Both the position numbers and the translations under genes were made by a program. This document shows, piece by piece, positions 6,545-6,835 of a DNA stretch of 6,835 nt. The stretch covers positions 1 to 6,835 of the forward strand of contig MFXJ01000073.1 in the NCBI GenBank assembly GCA_001787465.1. Direction: 5' to 3'. Within the stretch, counting starts at the first letter, position 1. Each line of letters opens with the position of its first letter. A model generated the notes under the pieces. It did no database searches and was not told the DNA's origin. It worked only from the letters and a program-made list of their open reading frames with translations. The stretch comes from Candidatus Peregrinibacteria bacterium RIFOXYB2_FULL_32_7. GTDB taxonomy: Bacteria > Patescibacteriota > Gracilibacteria > UBA1369 > GWF2-33-10.

Positions 6545-6778
6545 TTATGGTAAATCAAGTCCTCCTTTGCTCCAAGGATTGCATTTCAAAATTCTCCAGA
6601 TACTTTTCACAATACCTTTTATAATTCCATGTTTTTTAATTGCCATTTTTGCATATTCAGAACAGCTTGGTTGAAATTTACAATATCCATGCGGAAATAA
6701 CCATTTCCAAGTTGATGAATGGTCAGGAGAGAGCAGTTTTTGGTAGAGAGCGATGAATTGTAGAAGGAGTTTTTGAAT
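6545..6778 (-). CDS. yidD: Membrane protein insertion efficiency factor YidD, start codon uncertain
   Basis: YidD is a small membrane-associated protein that assists YidC/Sec-dependent insertion of inner-membrane proteins. It is usually encoded between rnpA and yidC. Reading back from the TAA at 6545-6547 gives about 77 residues. LLSPDH is followed by WLFPHGYCKFQPSCSEYA, the family's C-x-F-x-P-x-C-S-x-Y-A core, and then RILKCNPWSKGGLDLP, the family's C-terminal signature. The N-terminal IQKLLLQFIALYQK gives the expected amphipathic helix. Homologues begin about here, yet no ATG, GTG or TTG is present: the codons are ATC (6781-6779) and ATT (6778-6776), with an in-frame TGA 6 codons upstream of the ATT. 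Options are a rare ATT/ATC start, an assembly error, or a gene that has lost its start. The end given assumes ATT. The usual neighbour rnpA cannot be seen in the last 57 bases of the window. Confidence 0.82.
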   Translation of the reverse strand: MQKLLLQFIALYQKLLSPDHSSTWKWLFPHGYCKFQPSCSEYAKMAIKKHGIIKGIVKSIWRILKCNPWSKGGLDLP

Positions 6779-6782
6779 GATT

Positions 6783-6810
6783 AGGATAAAGGATCAAGGA
6801 TAAAGGACAA
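6783..6810. repeat. 14-bp tandem repeat upstream of yidD
   Basis: AGGATAAAGGATCA (6783-6796) is followed directly by AGGATAAAGGACAA (6797-6810), identical at 12 of 14 positions. It abuts the region where yidD should start and contributes the in-frame TGA that closes the yidD frame. Simple AGGA/TAAAGGA repeats like this suggest local slippage or a small intergenic repeat. The remaining bases to 6835 hold nothing I can identify. Confidence 0.6.
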
Positions 6811-6835
6811 AGAATAAATGCGGAAAAATATTTTA

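Noticed and set aside
6538..6547. TAAAGCTTTA palindrome at the yidD stop as a terminator
   Set aside because: The arms are only 5 bp and A/T-rich, and on the yidD strand they are followed by As rather than Ts.

Overview
The window is AT-rich (about 30% GC by eye), tightly packed bacterial chromosome with six protein genes of clear family and one small, hard-to-start gene at the right. None of the five gene starts with a canonical start codon has a recognisable Shine-Dalgarno sequence. The low GC, short gaps, A/T-rich simple repeats between genes, and the flavour of the YidD and superoxide dismutase proteins suggest an uncultivated low-GC lineage, most likely Patescibacteria/CPR (Parcubacteria-like). 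This is inference from protein style and composition; there is no rRNA or other marker in the window to prove it.

Layout, left to right. Plus strand: the 3' part of mutL (mismatch repair), whose variable linker carries a 40-bp near-perfect palindrome translated in frame. Next comes a 267-bp gap holding short A/T-rich direct repeats, a promoter-like pair, and a roughly 128-nt stretch that looks like a structured RNA (a 10-bp hairpin, then an elongated 13-bp-based stem ending in seven Ts). This lies directly upstream of a two-gene oxidative-stress unit: an AhpC-type 2-Cys peroxiredoxin and, 24 bp later, an Fe/Mn-family superoxide dismutase.

Minus strand: a convergent Fic-domain protein (class II, with its own inhibitory motif) ends 7 bp from the dismutase. 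Upstream of it, in transcription order purH -> uppP -> fic, lie undecaprenyl-diphosphate phosphatase and the bifunctional purine enzyme PurH. The gaps are 20 and 63 bp, so the three may be co-transcribed from a good promoter-like pair in front of purH. Further upstream on the same strand is yidD, complete at its 3' end but with no ATG, GTG or TTG at the expected start and a 14-bp tandem repeat just beyond it.

Functionally, the plus-strand pair detoxifies superoxide (SOD) and then the resulting peroxide (AhpC). The minus-strand genes are housekeeping (IMP synthesis, lipid-carrier recycling, membrane protein insertion) apart from Fic, which probably modifies a target protein by AMP transfer. 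No mobile element with a transposase, CRISPR array, tRNA or rRNA was seen. The most promising unexplained elements are the structured RNA in front of ahpC, the palindrome inside mutL, the C-terminal half of the Fic protein, and the yidD start.
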